Position numbers and translations under genes: made by a program
DNA from: Bondarzewia mesenterica
Lineage: Eukaryota; Basidiomycota; Agaricomycetes; Russulales; Bondarzewiaceae
Direction of reading: 5' to 3'
Assembly: GCA_004802705.1 (NCBI GenBank)
Contig: SGPL01000242.1
Coordinates: 1-47,681 of the forward strand
Length of the DNA stretch: 47,681 nucleotides
Shown here: positions 10,936 to 24,300 of the stretch, in pieces
Position numbering within the stretch: position 1 is the first letter of the stretch
Layout of the letters: every line of letters begins with the position of its first letter
Notes under the pieces: generated by a model
The model's input: only the letters and a program-made list of their open reading frames with translations
Databases searched by the model: none
Told to the model about the DNA's origin: nothing

Positions 10936-13135
10936 ATGCTGCCCCAAATACTCCTCACACTCTCTCTTTATGTCGCTTTATCGTCGGCTGCGCCCTCGAC
11001 AAGCGGTGCAATCCACATTCCACTCACTCGACGTTCACACAATCTTGCCAAAAGATCCGCCGAGGATAATATAGCACGTTTGGCGAATGCGGCAGACTCT
11101 GTTCGCGCTAAATATGGCTACATGAATTCTACCACTCTTCAGCGCAGGCAGAGCTCAGCTTCTATCTCGATCACGAACCAGGTCAGAGCTTTACCCATCC
11201 TGTGGCAGGGCAACTCTGAGACATCGACAACAGGGTTCAGACACCAGCTACTTCGGCGTCGTTAATATAGGCACCCCGTGAGTTTTTTTTTTTTTTTTTG
11301 ACCGTGCAGAGTTTTTTTGTAAGACTCATTTCTGCTCCAGGGCGCAGAGTTTCGATCTAGTGCTCGACACGGGCTCTTCTGATCTTTGGGTGGCTGCCAA
11401 TACGTGCCAGTCATGTCCTTCGGGTACTCCAGAGTTTGACCCCACGAAGTCATCTTCTCTGCAATCATCCAGCTCCGGGCAGTCCATACAGCTACACTAC
11501 GGCTCGGGTGCAGTTTCCGGAAATCTTGCGCAGGACACCGTTTCCATGGGCCCATTTACTGTTAATAACCAACCTTTCCGTGCGTAGATCACACAGACTT
11601 ACAATTGTGGCAACCTGCATTCTGAGTGTTTGAAATGCAGTGATTGTCAACCAAATAACGAGTGGACTCATCGACGGCTCTCTTGCTGGCATTATGGGCC
11701 TTGCATTCGACAAGATCTCTGGCACCGGCTCGACACCTTTTTGGCAGACCTTGTTGAATAATAATCAGTTTCAGAATCCCGAGATGTCCTTTTGGATTAC
11801 TCGATTCCTCAACAATCAGAACGCGGCGAATGAGGAGCCTGGAGGAGTTCTCACCCTTGGTGGCACCAACTCCACGCTGTTTACAGGCGACATCGACTTC
11901 CAGAACTTCCCCAGTGGATCCCAAACGACCTTCTGGCTGCAAACGGTTTCCTGTATGTCATATCTTCCGTCGTAGAGCGTGGGAGGATAGTGCATCAGTC
12001 CTTAAAGTTTGATACTGATCAGACATTGGTGATAGCCGTGACGGTCAACTCCAATTCTGTATCAATCGGCGCAGGCTCTGCTCTCGCTGCCATCGACACG
12101 GGAACAACTCTCATCGGTGGACCTAGTGATGCCGTCGCTAATATTTGGGCAGCCGTCCCGGGATCTCAGGCTCTCACTGGTAGCATGGCTGGGTTCTTTG
12201 CCTTCCGTTCGTATTCTTCTTTCCCAATTTTCGATTTGTTGACCCGTCGATATCTCCCCGCGTGTCTCTGACTTCTATTCCTTGCATGATCATGGGCTCA
12301 GCTTGTACCACGAACGTTGCGATTTCTATGTCTTTTGGAGGCAAATCGTGGCCAATCAGTATCAATGACATCAACCTCGGCCTTGTTGGAAACGGTCTCT
12401 GCGCAGGTGCCATCTTCGATGTCTCGCAAGGGACAAACATCGGCACCAGTAGCAGCACTCCGAGCTGGATCGTCGGCGACACGTTCCTTGTGGGTGTACA
12501 TCGTCCTCATTTCCTTTTCCGTGCCGTTGATCTCTTTTTTTTTTTGTTCAGAAAAAACGTGTATTCTGTTTTCCGTGCTAACCCGCCTTCGGTCGGGTTT
12601 GCTGAGCTTTCGAACGCTGCTGGAGGCTCGTCAGGTACGTCTGGTGCCCGTGCATCTTTTTTGATCCCATCCTTTGTCATCATTGTCATGTTCCTGCGTT
12701 CTACATACCATGTTCCTGCGTCGCCTGAGATCACCATATGTTCTCTTTACCTGACGTCTTCTCTTCTGGGGCAGAACCAACCTCATCTTCTGTACCTCCT
12801 TCGTCCTCTGCATTAGCCTCTTTCTCTCCACGATCCCCACCCTTCTCATCCCCCGCAACGGCTACATCTCGGCCGTTGACGCCGACTGTGATAATAACTA
12901 CCTCCATTACAGGCACACCTGGATCTGCTACAGGTTCAGCGACCGTCTCGGGCACGAGGAATCCCCTGCCCTCAGCCGTCAGTTGTATGTCTTGGTCTCT
13001 TCATTGATTCGCTTTATTGCTCAATTTGCACGATGCTTCATAGATGCGACGTCGATCGTACACTCAGGCTCGCACACAGCAGTGTTGGCCATCCTCGGCA
13101 GCCTTATCACAGGCTTCATCCTTGGCTCTTCTTAA
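10936..13135 (+). CDS. Secreted pepsin-like aspartic protease (A1), probably GPI-anchored
   Basis: The product (~527 residues) starts with a hydrophobic signal peptide (LPQILLTLSLYVALSSAAP), followed by a propeptide rich in basic pairs (TRR, AKR, QRR) that suggests Kex2-type processing. Both catalytic aspartates are present: LDTGSS (about D106) and IDTGTT (about D301). The A1 end motif WIVGDTFL then KNVYSVF follows. A Ser/Thr/Pro-rich linker and a hydrophobic C-terminus (VLAILGSLITGFILG) suggest a yapsin-like GPI anchor on the cell surface. Exons: 10936-11181, 11234-11277, 11341-11579, 11641-11952, 12036-12206, 12302-12489, 12552-12634, 12775-12984, 13044-13135. Exon 7 begins with six A; five would restore the conserved FL-KNVY join. 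This is a likely one-base error. The first exons and the protease core are secure. Confidence 0.9.
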
Positions 13136-16100
13136 GAGATCCACCCGAAGGAGGCAAGAATGTCATCTCCACGCACGTCTCCATGTTGCCGCGTACGGTT
13201 TGTTTATATCGCATTGGTTATTGTTTGCTCACGGACGCTGCGTGGAAGCGGCTGAGGTCGACGGAAGGACCCCTACTTTCTTCTTAGCCATTCGTTGTAT
13301 TTTCCTATCATTCGCTGACGGATCCAAACACGTAGGTACAGATAGACCATCTTGATCTGACTGAGCATCACTTTATTTGTTTTTTTTTTTTTGCTCGCGC
13401 GGCCATTGTTTTTATGTATATAACGCAGCACACGCCCCTCCTTGTTATCATGCACCCTCGCTGTACACCGGAAACATGTCGCTGCTCTACCTCAAGCCTC
13501 AGAGCTTCACCTCCGGGTCCCGCCCTGCTGCTTGACGTCAGAATCAGCTTAGAACACCTGCGTGTCAACATTCTGTCTTAGAGAACGAGTACAAGAACCA
13601 AGATACGGTTTCGCAGATGCCGCGGCTGATACTTAAGTAAGTATGGTGCGCTCAGATTGGCGCAGCGCGAGAGACACCCGTATAATAGTAAGTACGCACA
13701 CCGGCATTACCGTTGAGCAGTTCAACTTGAGAATCCGCAGTGGATCGAGATCGAGACGCAGGATTACATCGGCTGCTGCGGTTTTGAATTTGCATTATCC
13801 ATGTAGCTGCCGCATGCTTGTATATCTCTGGAATCGGCATCTGCAGATAGAGATGCTGAGATTCACTCGACGAAACGGATCTTCAAGGGCTCAAAGACTT
13901 GGCAACATCCACGTTCATAGGCAGACAGAGAAAGTGCTCGTTATCATTACTTCTGCCACAATTTTTTTTTACCAGTCCTCCCCGATGCACAGGGCCTCCT
14001 GACTTACAATGGTGAACATGCGGCGGCCCGCAGGAGGACCAATCTATCTCAGAGAAATGGAGCATTGACATGATACACGCCCACGCCCACGCCCAACTTT
14101 CTACAGAACAGCGAAAAATCTCGTAACCCTGGCCTTGATCGAGCGTCGGGCCCTGGCCAGTCACTCATCGGGCAGATGCATTCCGCAGCAGCACAGAAGC
14201 CTCGAGCAAGTCCATCAACGGACTTGCTTCGCTGAGCCTGATCGTGATCGTGATCGTAAGCTCTCCATGCAGATTTTCTTCCGTTGGCGTGACGCCCTCG
14301 GAGCGGGGGCCGCGGGCGCGCTTCATTCCCCGCGAATGGGGACGCAGGAAGACCGAGATGGAGAGTCGGCGACGCTTGCAGTTGTACAGCTTCCTTGTTC
14401 CGATGCGGCGGAAATCTACTTGCACTTGGACTCTGGATGAAGAGGTCGATCCGCTTCTGCTACAATTATAAAATTGAAGCTTACCAGTGTCGACCAATGC
14501 CTGATGTCCACGATGATACGATAGTAGGGATGGCTTCTTGACTCCTCCGGAGGCGGAGACAAGCTGTACGTTCAGCATGCAATGCGGCAAAATGCGAGGT
14601 TCTGCGAGCAAAATAGATCCGGAGTTTGTGTCTCCCGAAGTACGCACACCCACCCCTTCTCCGTGCTTCAACTAGAGGCATTACGCGAGCGCGTAGGACG
14701 CAAACGAGCTACCTAGCCGCGTCTGAGTCCGCGATCACGCCGTGGCTGCGTGCACAAAAGCTCCTGAGCAGGTTAGTGGTGGGTATTGGTATTGAACGCA
14801 CTCACAACCCCGATCTCGGGCCCTCGGGATCGGGCCCAACTGGCTGGACAATCGAGTCTGCGATTGTTCCGATGCCGGCTGACTGTTGATATGTACGCTA
14901 CCATAGACGACGGAAATTGACAACCTGATCCCCACGATCATGTCATCACTGGGAAGTTAAGTACGTGGACGGAAAAGCACGCTCAACAGCACGCGTGCTC
15001 GGAATGGTGGTAGGACCCTTGAGGCTGAGCAAGGTATTCAATGGGATGCAGCGCGCACATCTAATGTATGTATATACACGCACATTGCTTACCTCCGCCG
15101 GGCTATCTGCACCGTGCTGCACAACCCTGAGACGTGATTGATGATGCCATCATGGACCTAAATATACGCCACATCAGTTCCGTATCCCCAGGAGATATAA
15201 AGGACCTACGTGCACAACCGCAGGCGCTGAGCTCGAGCCAGCGTAGAGTACAATGGACCGTGTGCAAGAAGGAGGCAAACCCTAATATCACGGACACTTT
15301 GTGCCCCCGGATGGTCAACAGCGTCTGTTGTACTCATGTTCCTTTGATGACGTCGACACCAGCGTGCCAGCAGGCAGTGCAGCGCGCGATGCGTGGAGGG
15401 CTCGAGCTCGATGCCGTCTGAGGTGGGATGAAAGCATCGTTGTACAGCAACAAACAAAGCAAGACCCGGCGTTGACAAACGACAGTCCGGATTGCCACGC
15501 CACAAAGGCTTCTTGATGAGATTGAGGATGCCGTATCGTGCCCAGAGTTTTGAGGTCAAGTCGACGAGGGCGTGGCAGAATGGGGCGAATATTTGACAAA
15601 AAGGGACCCATCCCATCGTCAATATTGGAGTACATATAGTGAAACTGTTGCGACAGATCAAGTCTGCACCCTACAACGCGGACGCGGCGATGGTTAGCCG
15701 CTTCGGCAGCGCATCGAAGTTGCAACTTGGTATGACCGATCTACGTTCTGCGAGTATCATCGTGATCAAAAAGACAGACGTCACAACTAGACAGTGAAGC
15801 TGTGTAGTGGAGCCAGGCAAAGGTCGAAAGTACTTCGAGGATGTGTAGCGAGGCGGTGCGGCGATAGATTGCCGCGGCGTAGGGTCAAATTTGTTCGAAG
15901 AGCTTTTGATATATGGTCTTCGCTTTGAAATCATCATCAAGTATCAAAAAGGAAGATCCCAGCTAGTCAAAGGCCGAGCTAGTAATCAAGCGTCATGAAC
16001 GGTGCACCGTCCGAGGAGGGGAGAATTCTGCAACTCAACTCCGGAGCTTAGTGCCAGACAGTGATGTTCTTAGTGAACTGAGGTTGGGAGACTGTCTCGG

Positions 16101-18978
16101 ATGACAAGAGATAGTGCGAAGGGGCGTCAGTTTGGATGCATAGGACCATTCGTCGGTGACAGTGGGCGCATCGGGGGCGGCCTGCGCCGTGTCAGGGAGC
16201 CTGGGTGGTATGTACCGATGTGGGAGCACGCTATAGAGAGGAGGAATGAAGATCTGACGGTCGAACAGCGTTAGAATATTACTTTTTGCGATGGGGCACT
16301 GGTAGTTGATGAGATATATTAGAGACAGCGCGGCAATACACAGCAGAGAACATACTCATTGCCATCACCGCACGGACCCAATTTGCATTTCGCAGATGAC
16401 GAGATGCTGTGATTAAGCCGATTATGCGCACATCTTTGGATCTCCCAATGCCTCGCTTGAGAAAACAGTATACTGCTACTCCTCGCGGCATTCATTCGCA
16501 CCATGTGCTATTGAACGCTCGGTCGCCTTTCTGCGTGTGAGCTCTCCATTCAGCCCGAACACAGGCTTGTCACTAGTGGCCCGTATGCTTGGGTCCGCCA
16601 TCCCTCATATATCGGCAGTCTGTTGGGATTTGCTGGAGCTGTCATTGCGATGTTCAGCGAGTGCTCTTGGGCGCAAGAATGCGGATGACTTGGAACAAAG
16701 TTTGGGAAGGTTTTCATGGCTTCAGCCGTGATTTTTAATGTGTATGCTCGCTTACAATGGTAAGACGATGGACACATTCGTGACGAAATCAAGGCAGAAA
16801 AAAAAAAGATGAGCCTAGTATTCACTTACCTACCACTAGGCAACGCAGCGTCCGGAGGACGATGACAGCGATCGTCACGCAGCGGCGTCGCGCGAGGGTG
16901 ATCTAAAACCCCACCGCACCGTTCTCGCTGATGCGCCTGCCTGCACCGCGATGCCACCAGAATACCACTTGGCCAGGAAACAGAAGACGAGAATGCAGCT
17001 CCGGAGCACCAAAGGTCCGGCCGCTAACAGAGCGACGGTCTTCGGGAAGCAGAGCTCTACGCGGTGAGTATGCCCATCGTTCGCGATGGGGTCCAACCAT
17101 AGCCGGATGCGATTCCGTAGCGGACGCCCATATTTGTGGTGAGGCGAGTAGAGGGGGGCTTACCGGCGTCGAGGGTAGGCGTGTTAGAGCGTCTGGAGAG
17201 AGCGTAAGTGATTCGTAAAGGAAGAGCGTGTGGGTGCACTTCCATACCGGTTTACGGTAGGCAGAAGTGTGTTTTCGACTTCGAGAGGAATTGGAAAGAT
17301 CGTCTCGTGCGCGTGAGGGGTTGAATTGGAGAGGAGCCGTGCGACAAACCAGCGGATCGCATATTGCGTCATCAAACGAACTGCTCGTTCGTCCTGTTCG
17401 TGAGTGCCGATGGGCCGAGAGATCTTGTGCCAGAATTGTGCCGAGAGGCAAATGAAGTGCTTGCTCTAGTCTAGTCTAGGTAAACCGATCGACAGCTTCA
17501 GTCTGGTCTCAGAAATATTGAGGGGTGATATAAACTTACGAACATCGAGGGCGTCTGGCGTCGCATTCTGTCGGTATCTTTCGCGGATCTCCGTTCCATA
17601 GTACACAGCTTCAATACACGCACCATCGCACTTAGAGTGCTTGACCTTGCTCACCTTGATACCAATTGACTCTGTCCGTCGTCGTCGACGGCGGCGGTCA
17701 ATGACTCCATCTTGGTACGCATCCGCTGCCTATCCTGTCCATCACAAATAAGTATATGACTGCAATTTCACCGCGTTGAAGGAGATCTGCAGGGGTGTTG
17801 CTAGTTGGCCCCCCCGGCACGATGCCGCTTCAGCCATGTGACGACTTTGGACCTCCGAAGCGCTGAACTTTGATGGTATATCGTATATTGAGCGACCGGG
17901 CCCGTGCAGAGAAGCCAGACGGGTTTTATCGTCGTCGTCAACGAGCTCACCGGTGTATGGGGAGAGACTGAGGACCACGAGGACACCTGCGGGCATAAAC
18001 TGCCGCAACTGTAAATTGGGAACAACAATGCAATTTTGCGCGTTATTAGTATGGAGAAGTACTTCTTTTCACGTACATCCTGATTGTGGGATAGGCACGA
18101 GGGGTCCGAGTATAGAGTGCCCGCGGCAAAGGCACGGTGGACGAGTCATCGACAGACAAAGACGACAGGTCTGAAAAAGGTATGAGAACCTTGAGGGGAT
18201 GGCGTGTCTGTTGTATCGATTAATTGCTGAAATGACTCACTAGATAGTGGGTCAGTGATCAATAAACGGACTGTTACATTTACGAGGATCCAATCTGACC
18301 ACGATCCGCATTGATGGTCTCAGACTCGCGAGACCCGTCGGCTGATGTCCGGATGACCTGACTGTCTCCCGGGCGTTCCTGACGAATGAATATTGAAAGG
18401 TTTACAAACACTGTGAAGCAATTGTCAGCGACTGGAAGTTATTAGTTAACGCGTCAAAGAGAGTTTCTGAGCGCGTCGCACGGAGGTCGAGGAGGCGTTT
18501 CGCCGTCCGGTTGGCCGTGAGATAGGCCGAGTGGTCGGGGGTGCCGATGCGGCAGATGGCGGTTAGGAATCAGGCGCCAAAAATGAGTGGGGAAGAACGG
18601 TTCTGAAGGCGGCGGGCCGGGGGTGTTCGCGGGGTTGAAGACTGGGGTGCCAAGACTCGACCGCGGCGAGAGTTGGCCAACGTGAGAGGGCGTCGGGAGG
18701 AGAGTTCGAACACATCGTTGGGCTGACCGGGACAGGCGCGGAGGAGGAGGTTGCTGACACATCCGTGACGGTCCGTCTGGGTGAACGCTCGACTGGTATT
18801 TTATGGCTGGCGCGCGCGTCGAGCTCTTCACCCCCTCGCCCCGGTTCTGCCATCCGGCTTTCTCTCTCTTCCTCCTTTTCAACGGAGGGGCGTTCTGTCT
18901 TCATTCCTTTCTATAGCCCCTCTCTCCCTTTCCTCCCTCTTTCCCTGTTCGTCTTATTTTTATCTTCCAATTTTCGTA
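13136..18978. other. 5.8 kb region without a supported gene
   Basis: I find no recognisable protein on either strand. There are open frames up to 182 codons (minus strand 16903-17451), but they change frame, lack family motifs and do not splice cleanly. Small repeats include a CACGCC run near 14076-14096 and a tandem GATCGT at 14240-14257. Minus-strand sequence around 16951-17050 translates to a hydrophobic segment (VALLAAGPLVLRSCILVFCF) next to plausible donors, so a decayed or unannotated membrane-protein gene is possible. From about 18840 to 18970 the sequence is strongly pyrimidine-rich and is probably the promoter/leader of the downstream regulator. Confidence 0.45.
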
Positions 18979-21311
18979 ATGGCCGAAAAAAGCACTCCGG
19001 GGCCGAGTCGCACCACTGGCCCGACACTGCAGAGAGGAAAGGCGTGTCTCCGATGCAGGTGTGTGGTCATTCTCTTGTCCGCAGTCGTTTCATTTACCCC
19101 GGGGTTCTATTTAGAAAACGCAAGATGGTCACGCTCTTTTCTTCCCTCGCTCCCCTCTCTCCCGCTCACTACTTTGTTTTCTTGTTTTATTCGAACAGCG
19201 GTGCGACGGCTCAAAGCCAGCATGTCAACAGTGCCAGCGTGCCAAGAAAGGTGATCTCTGCGAGTACGACGACGGCAAGGGCAAGACCAGAACACAGGTC
19301 CTTCGCGAGAACATCGCAAAGTTGGAGGCCCGCATCCGAGAGCTCGAGGATCCCGAGCGCAACGATTCCTCCATCACTTTGTTCGACCCCCACGCTTTGG
19401 TCTTCTCCGAAGAGTCGTCGTCGTCCAGCGCCGGCTCCCCTTCCAGCCTTCCGTTCTCGACAGCACAGTCACCATATCCATTCGGTACGTCCGTCTTCGA
19501 CTCGTCCGTGCCTGGCTCCTCAACTCTCGCAGAGACATCACCCACACCTCCCATCGCCACACCATCAATTTCTTGGGAACAGCTCTCGGTGCGTCTTTCA
19601 CTCTACGCTTTGATGGTGTTTACTGACATGTTGTGCTCAGTCCACTTCACCGATCCCCTTTGGTCGAGGCGGCATGACGGACTCGGTGCCCGTCGAGCTC
19701 GCTCAATCTTTGTGAGTCATAATTTGTTCCGGACGAGTCGTGCGTCGTATGAATCCATCTCCAAAGCCTCGACATCTTTCTCCCCCACCGACATCAAGTC
19801 GGCTTGGAACTTAACGTCCAGCGCCTCAGAAACTCTCTCCTCCTTCCCGTAGAGGAACAGCGCCATCCTGTCCTAATGAATGCCATCTACCTCTGGGCAT
19901 GCTACCTCTCACGCCCACAGTCCCTCGGCCAACACGAACCCTTGTACCTCACACGTGCCCTCGACTTCCTCAATGACGCTCTCCAGAATCCGAGCAAGGC
20001 GGTCGACATCATCCAAGGCTGCTGCCTCATCTCTCTCTACCTCCTCACCAACGGCCGGCTGCTCGAAGGGAGCTACCACGCGAGCGTCGCCGCGTCTCTC
20101 GCGATGCAGTGGGGCCTTCACAGACAAGTGTCAGAGGAGCCCGACACGGGGCGTCCTGCCTCGACTCTAGCTTCAAGCTGCCGCCAGCTGTGGACGCCAT
20201 CGAGCGCGGCGAGCGAATTCTCGCCTTCTGGCAGGTATTCATCGTGGACCGCTGTTGGTCCGTCGTGCTCCAGCGCCCATCAACGATCCAGGATGGCCGG
20301 GACATCATGACGTCCATCACGCTGCCGTGGCCACAGGACATAGAGGACTACGAAGCGGTGAGTCTGCCATCACACGTTTTGATGTGCACTGGCTTATGTC
20401 ACGCTGTTCCTTCCAGGGCAGTTTCAGTAACCTGCTTGACTTTGCGACCGTGCAGGCATTCTTCATGCACTCGAGCCAAGTCCCGACCTTTGACGGTGGG
20501 TTCTCGAACTTTGCCCTCCGCGCAAAGGCATCGGCGCTTTTCGAACAGGCCGTCAAGCTCTCTTGCAGCTGGAATTCTCGTACGTACCATATCTCGCTCA
20601 CTGAAAAATGTGTTTGTTTTTTTGTGTGCCGTGTTGATGGCTGACGAGCAGGCCTAGCTCTAGCCTTGACGGACTCGCTCGATGAAGAAAGCCAAGCGCT
20701 CGAGAACACCATTCTCCGCTTCGCCTCCAGCCTCCTCCCGCTCCACCAGCTCAACGGCACGCTCGCTGACGCTAAGCACTCTTTGATTGTCGTGCACACC
20801 CTCGCACAGGCAGCGTTCATCCGCCTGCACTACCGCTTCGGCGAGGCCGATCACATCCGTCACGAAAAGTGTCTTCGCGCCTCACGCACATGCCTCCTGG
20901 TCATCCGACACATCGGCGATGCCGACTACGACTACCTCGACCCGATCCTCGGCGTACGTCATTTCGCACGTCCCCCCCCCTTTTTTTTTTGTCTTCGTGC
21001 TCACTTTTTTTCCGCTGTGCAGTCGTGCTGGGGGTCCGCGACCAACGTCCTGGTCCGCGAGATCGCCAGGTTGGAGGCGTGGTCGGCGGTGAGCACTGCC
21101 GAGCTGCATGCCCAAGTCGGGACTTTCATCGGTGCCATGTCGAAACTGAGCTTGAGGTTTCCCTTGATAGGTATTTTTTTTAACCCGTCTTTGGCAAGAC
21201 GGAATGTTGATTCACTAATAATTGCCTTTTCTTTTTCCTTTCTCGCCCACTCCAAATTCGAATACAGGCTTCCAGGCGTCAAAGATACAAAGAGAGTTCG
21301 GCACGATCTAA
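18979..21311 (+). CDS. Zn2Cys6 fungal transcription factor with middle homology region
   Basis: The product (~600 residues) has an N-terminal binuclear zinc cluster with cysteines at 23, 26, 33, 40, 43 and 52 (CX2CX6CX6CX2CX8C), a short coiled coil (NIAKLEARIRELEDPE), a Ser/Pro-rich linker and a fungal-specific TF domain (DIIQGCCLISLYLL, SLAMQWGLH). It would bind CGG-type DNA sites in the nucleus; its targets cannot be inferred. Exons: 18979-19058, 19115-19127, 19199-19588, 19641-19711, 19767-20357, 20417-20579, 20652-20953, 21023-21170, 21268-21311. The 13-nt second exon supplies KRKM inside the zinc cluster and is required for both frame and cysteine spacing. Exons sum to 3n+2: one G seems missing from the run at 20148-20151, after which the frame resumes as ASCLDSSFKLPPAVDAIERGE. 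I favour an assembly error over a pseudogene. Confidence 0.88.
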
Positions 21312-24300
21312 CCACATTCGGATGATCAGAGACGGAATCACGAAAACTCGTAAAAGAAAAGAGTAGAACCATGACGACCTGAACGTTTTGGAACGGACTC
21401 GCAATTTGGACTTTCTCGGATTCGGAACCATTCACGGACAGACACACTAACCACTTTCTTGGGCTGCCGTCCATCCCCGGATTCATTTCTATCACGCCAT
21501 CATCACGCTCCCTACGATGCTTTTTCACGATGGACACCGTTTATTTTTCGGACACTTTTTTTTTTGGTTGCTATCTTCTCTTCTCGGACAGTTTCTTCGC
21601 ACTTTGGACAGCCTACCGGACACTTTCGCACACTTGGACATATAGTTGCGGTCCTCTCGCCGCTCTTTTTGGCGTTCTTGTTCATACTCAACAGATGGAC
21701 TCTTTTCCTTTCTCTCTCTTCCTCTCGAACAGTCTTGATTATCGTCACATTCGCAGTAATGTTCGGGAATTACTCTATTTACTTGCATACGCGCCCCGCG
21801 AACTCTTTGCATAGTCTACTATGTCTACTATTTACGCACACCTTTAGCCTTCCCACATCTAACTTCACCTCTTTGCCCACAGCGTCCCGACTCCCGTCCG
21901 TTGCATCGTTCGTCCTTGCACGGCTCGATCCGACCCGCACTCACCCCTCCATCGTCTCTCGTCGCCCGTCTTCATCCTTCATTTTCTCCTTTTCCTGTTT
22001 TTTTTTTTCTGACGCTGAACGTTTGACATCGGATCGGGGACGGACTGACATTTGCATCTCTTCCTTCCTTATTACCCTTTCTGCTATCGCTGCTGGCTTC
22101 TTTTTATAAGCTTACTATATCTTTATTGGATTGTACGATGTGTTACTTCGGACCTTATAACTTTGTACTCTCATACCAAACAACTCCCCCATCACCACAT
22201 GACAATTGAATATTGACCGGCTAACCAATGAAGCAATCGATACGTAGTTGAAGTAATACAGATACCGACACCGACGCTTTTTTTGTCTGTCATCTCCTTC
22301 CCTCTCGGAGTGAAGTTCCTGAGACGATCGATGATAGTCGATGATCCACACGCTCGAGAATCGAGTTGGACAACTCAACTTGAAAATATTTATAGAAAGC
22401 GTTTCGGTCCGGGCGGAGTCGTTGGCGTTCGAAATGCAACGCAAGTTTGGAACGGGACGGAGACGGGGGAGGAGTCCTCCGCGCGTCCGCGTCATCACAA
22501 AATTTTGAAAGTACATGGCATAATATGCAGCCATGCCGTAGGCTCGGAGCCGTACATACACATGTACCGTTTTTTCTTCCAGTTCCTGGCCGGCCTGTAC
22601 TTGGATGAAGCTTCAAAAAAGGAGGAGTCGCGAGCGGACATTTCTGGAGCTTTGTTGAGTTCGAACCCCATTTTTGCTGCTTCAGTTTGGATCGATATCC
22701 GCCGCCGCGCGTGTTCCTCTCGGACGGACGTGATTGTGTGCCTTCGAGTGCACAGCGCCGTCGAGCTTGTCTAGATCGTCGACCACCAGCTATTCTATAG
22801 GCTCGGATCAACATCGATGGCAGTTCAAACCTGTTCAAACACCTCGTTCAAGCCGGATAACTCGACTCGACTCGCCTGCACTTGCTCGTCGATATTTTTG
22901 TACACCGCTTTAAATCAATCCGACTGGCTCGGCGAGACGAACTCAAGCTCAAGGATCATCCTGTCTCCAGAACGCGCCTTCCTGACCCCAGGGCCCAAAC
23001 GCTACACTTTGAAGAAAGAAAGAAATGATTGCCTCGGCTGGACTCGGACTCGGCTGGGACTTGGATTCGGACTCGGACTCGAACTGGGCTTGGACACGGA
23101 CGAGTCGGCTGACAGCTCGGCAGCACACCGTGGACTAGTACAGAACATATGTTATGGGGCCAGGTCCGGACACAATCAGCCACGATGGCAAGAGACACTC
23201 GGGACCCCGGGCAGGTAGGAATCTGTAGGAATCTCCAGGATTTCAGTCCTTCCTATTCGTCAGACTCGCCGCTCGAGCGGAAGACACTCATTCTCGACAA
23301 AAATGGTGGATCTTCCAAGATCTTGTACAACGAACTGTTGAGATCTCGAAATGGCGAGCAGAGGACTGCAGGCGGATGAAACGCGGGCTAGGCACATAAT
23401 CGGTTGCACTGCAACATTGAACAGGTCCACAAGTATTGCACATGAGGACGCCACCTGGAGCAAGTATCGGCAAAGATGTTTCTTCGCGGCCGTCGGCACC
23501 CTGGAAGAGCCTGGAAGTCGATCGCACAATGCTGTACTCTGATCAGTTTCGACGACACGGATCATCTGATAACTATCATCAACTCAAATCCTTATTTATT
23601 TCTTCTTTTCTTTCGCCTTCGATCGACCGGTTAATGTGGCCTGCTCGATCGCGAAGCTGGCTGTACGCGCGGTCAACTTCATCGATTTAATCCTAATCGT
23701 ACTCTGGAGCTCCCCTGGAGTGCTCTGTAGCACTCTGTAGTAATCAGAAGAAGGTTGAGGTTTACAGATATATGTTTGCCACATATATACGCTTGATACG
23801 TACTTCAGTTGCTGCAGCCGTGAGTGTGTAAGCCTATTCATAAGGCAGTCCAGAACAAGGTGGCATATTATTTGAGCAGACAGGGCACTGGATCATAGCG
23901 TCTTACTCGTCCATAAAGTCCACAAACCTCATTTGCACTAGTGCGTCGATTCACTTACACAGATAGTAGGTGTCGGGAAGAAGAAAAGTTTAGGGCACTT
24001 GAAATGTTAGGAGCAGGTACAAATACAGCCGACAAGAGGTTTGTATCGGTCCGTCATCAAGAACAAACAAGCTCGGGAAGCGTCCAGTCATTTTGTCGGG
24101 CCCAACGGCAGCGTGAGCACGAAAATTTTAGGTAGGATGATATCGATTTGAATCGGCAGGTGGCCATGTAAACCACTTGGGATGGACTGTGATCAAGCCA
24201 TACCCAACCCCTTGCGTCCCTCGGTAGATGCGCGAAGCATGGCTTGGCCTGAGAGAACGAACTGAGTTTGGCGAGTTGTGGACTCGGCCAAAAGCCTGAG

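Noticed and set aside
16903..17451. 182-codon minus-strand frame
   Set aside because: Composition looks random, and other frames of the same DNA look equally or more protein-like; no motif.
20119..20172. 43-nt GT-AG segment in the transcription factor that might be an intron
   Set aside because: Removing it does not restore frame (43 is 3n+1 while 3n+2 is needed); adding one G to the nearby run does.
21459..22109. 216-codon plus-strand frame
   Set aside because: Low-complexity Ser/Leu/Phe translation of pyrimidine-rich 3' flanking DNA with no recognisable domain.
22655..22680. T-loop-like GTTCGAACCCC suggesting a tRNA
   Set aside because: No matching acceptor stem, anticodon arm or D-loop could be placed around it.
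22290..22838. 182-codon minus-strand frame
   Set aside because: Arg/Ser/Pro-rich with no conserved pattern, in an intergenic stretch between convergent genes.
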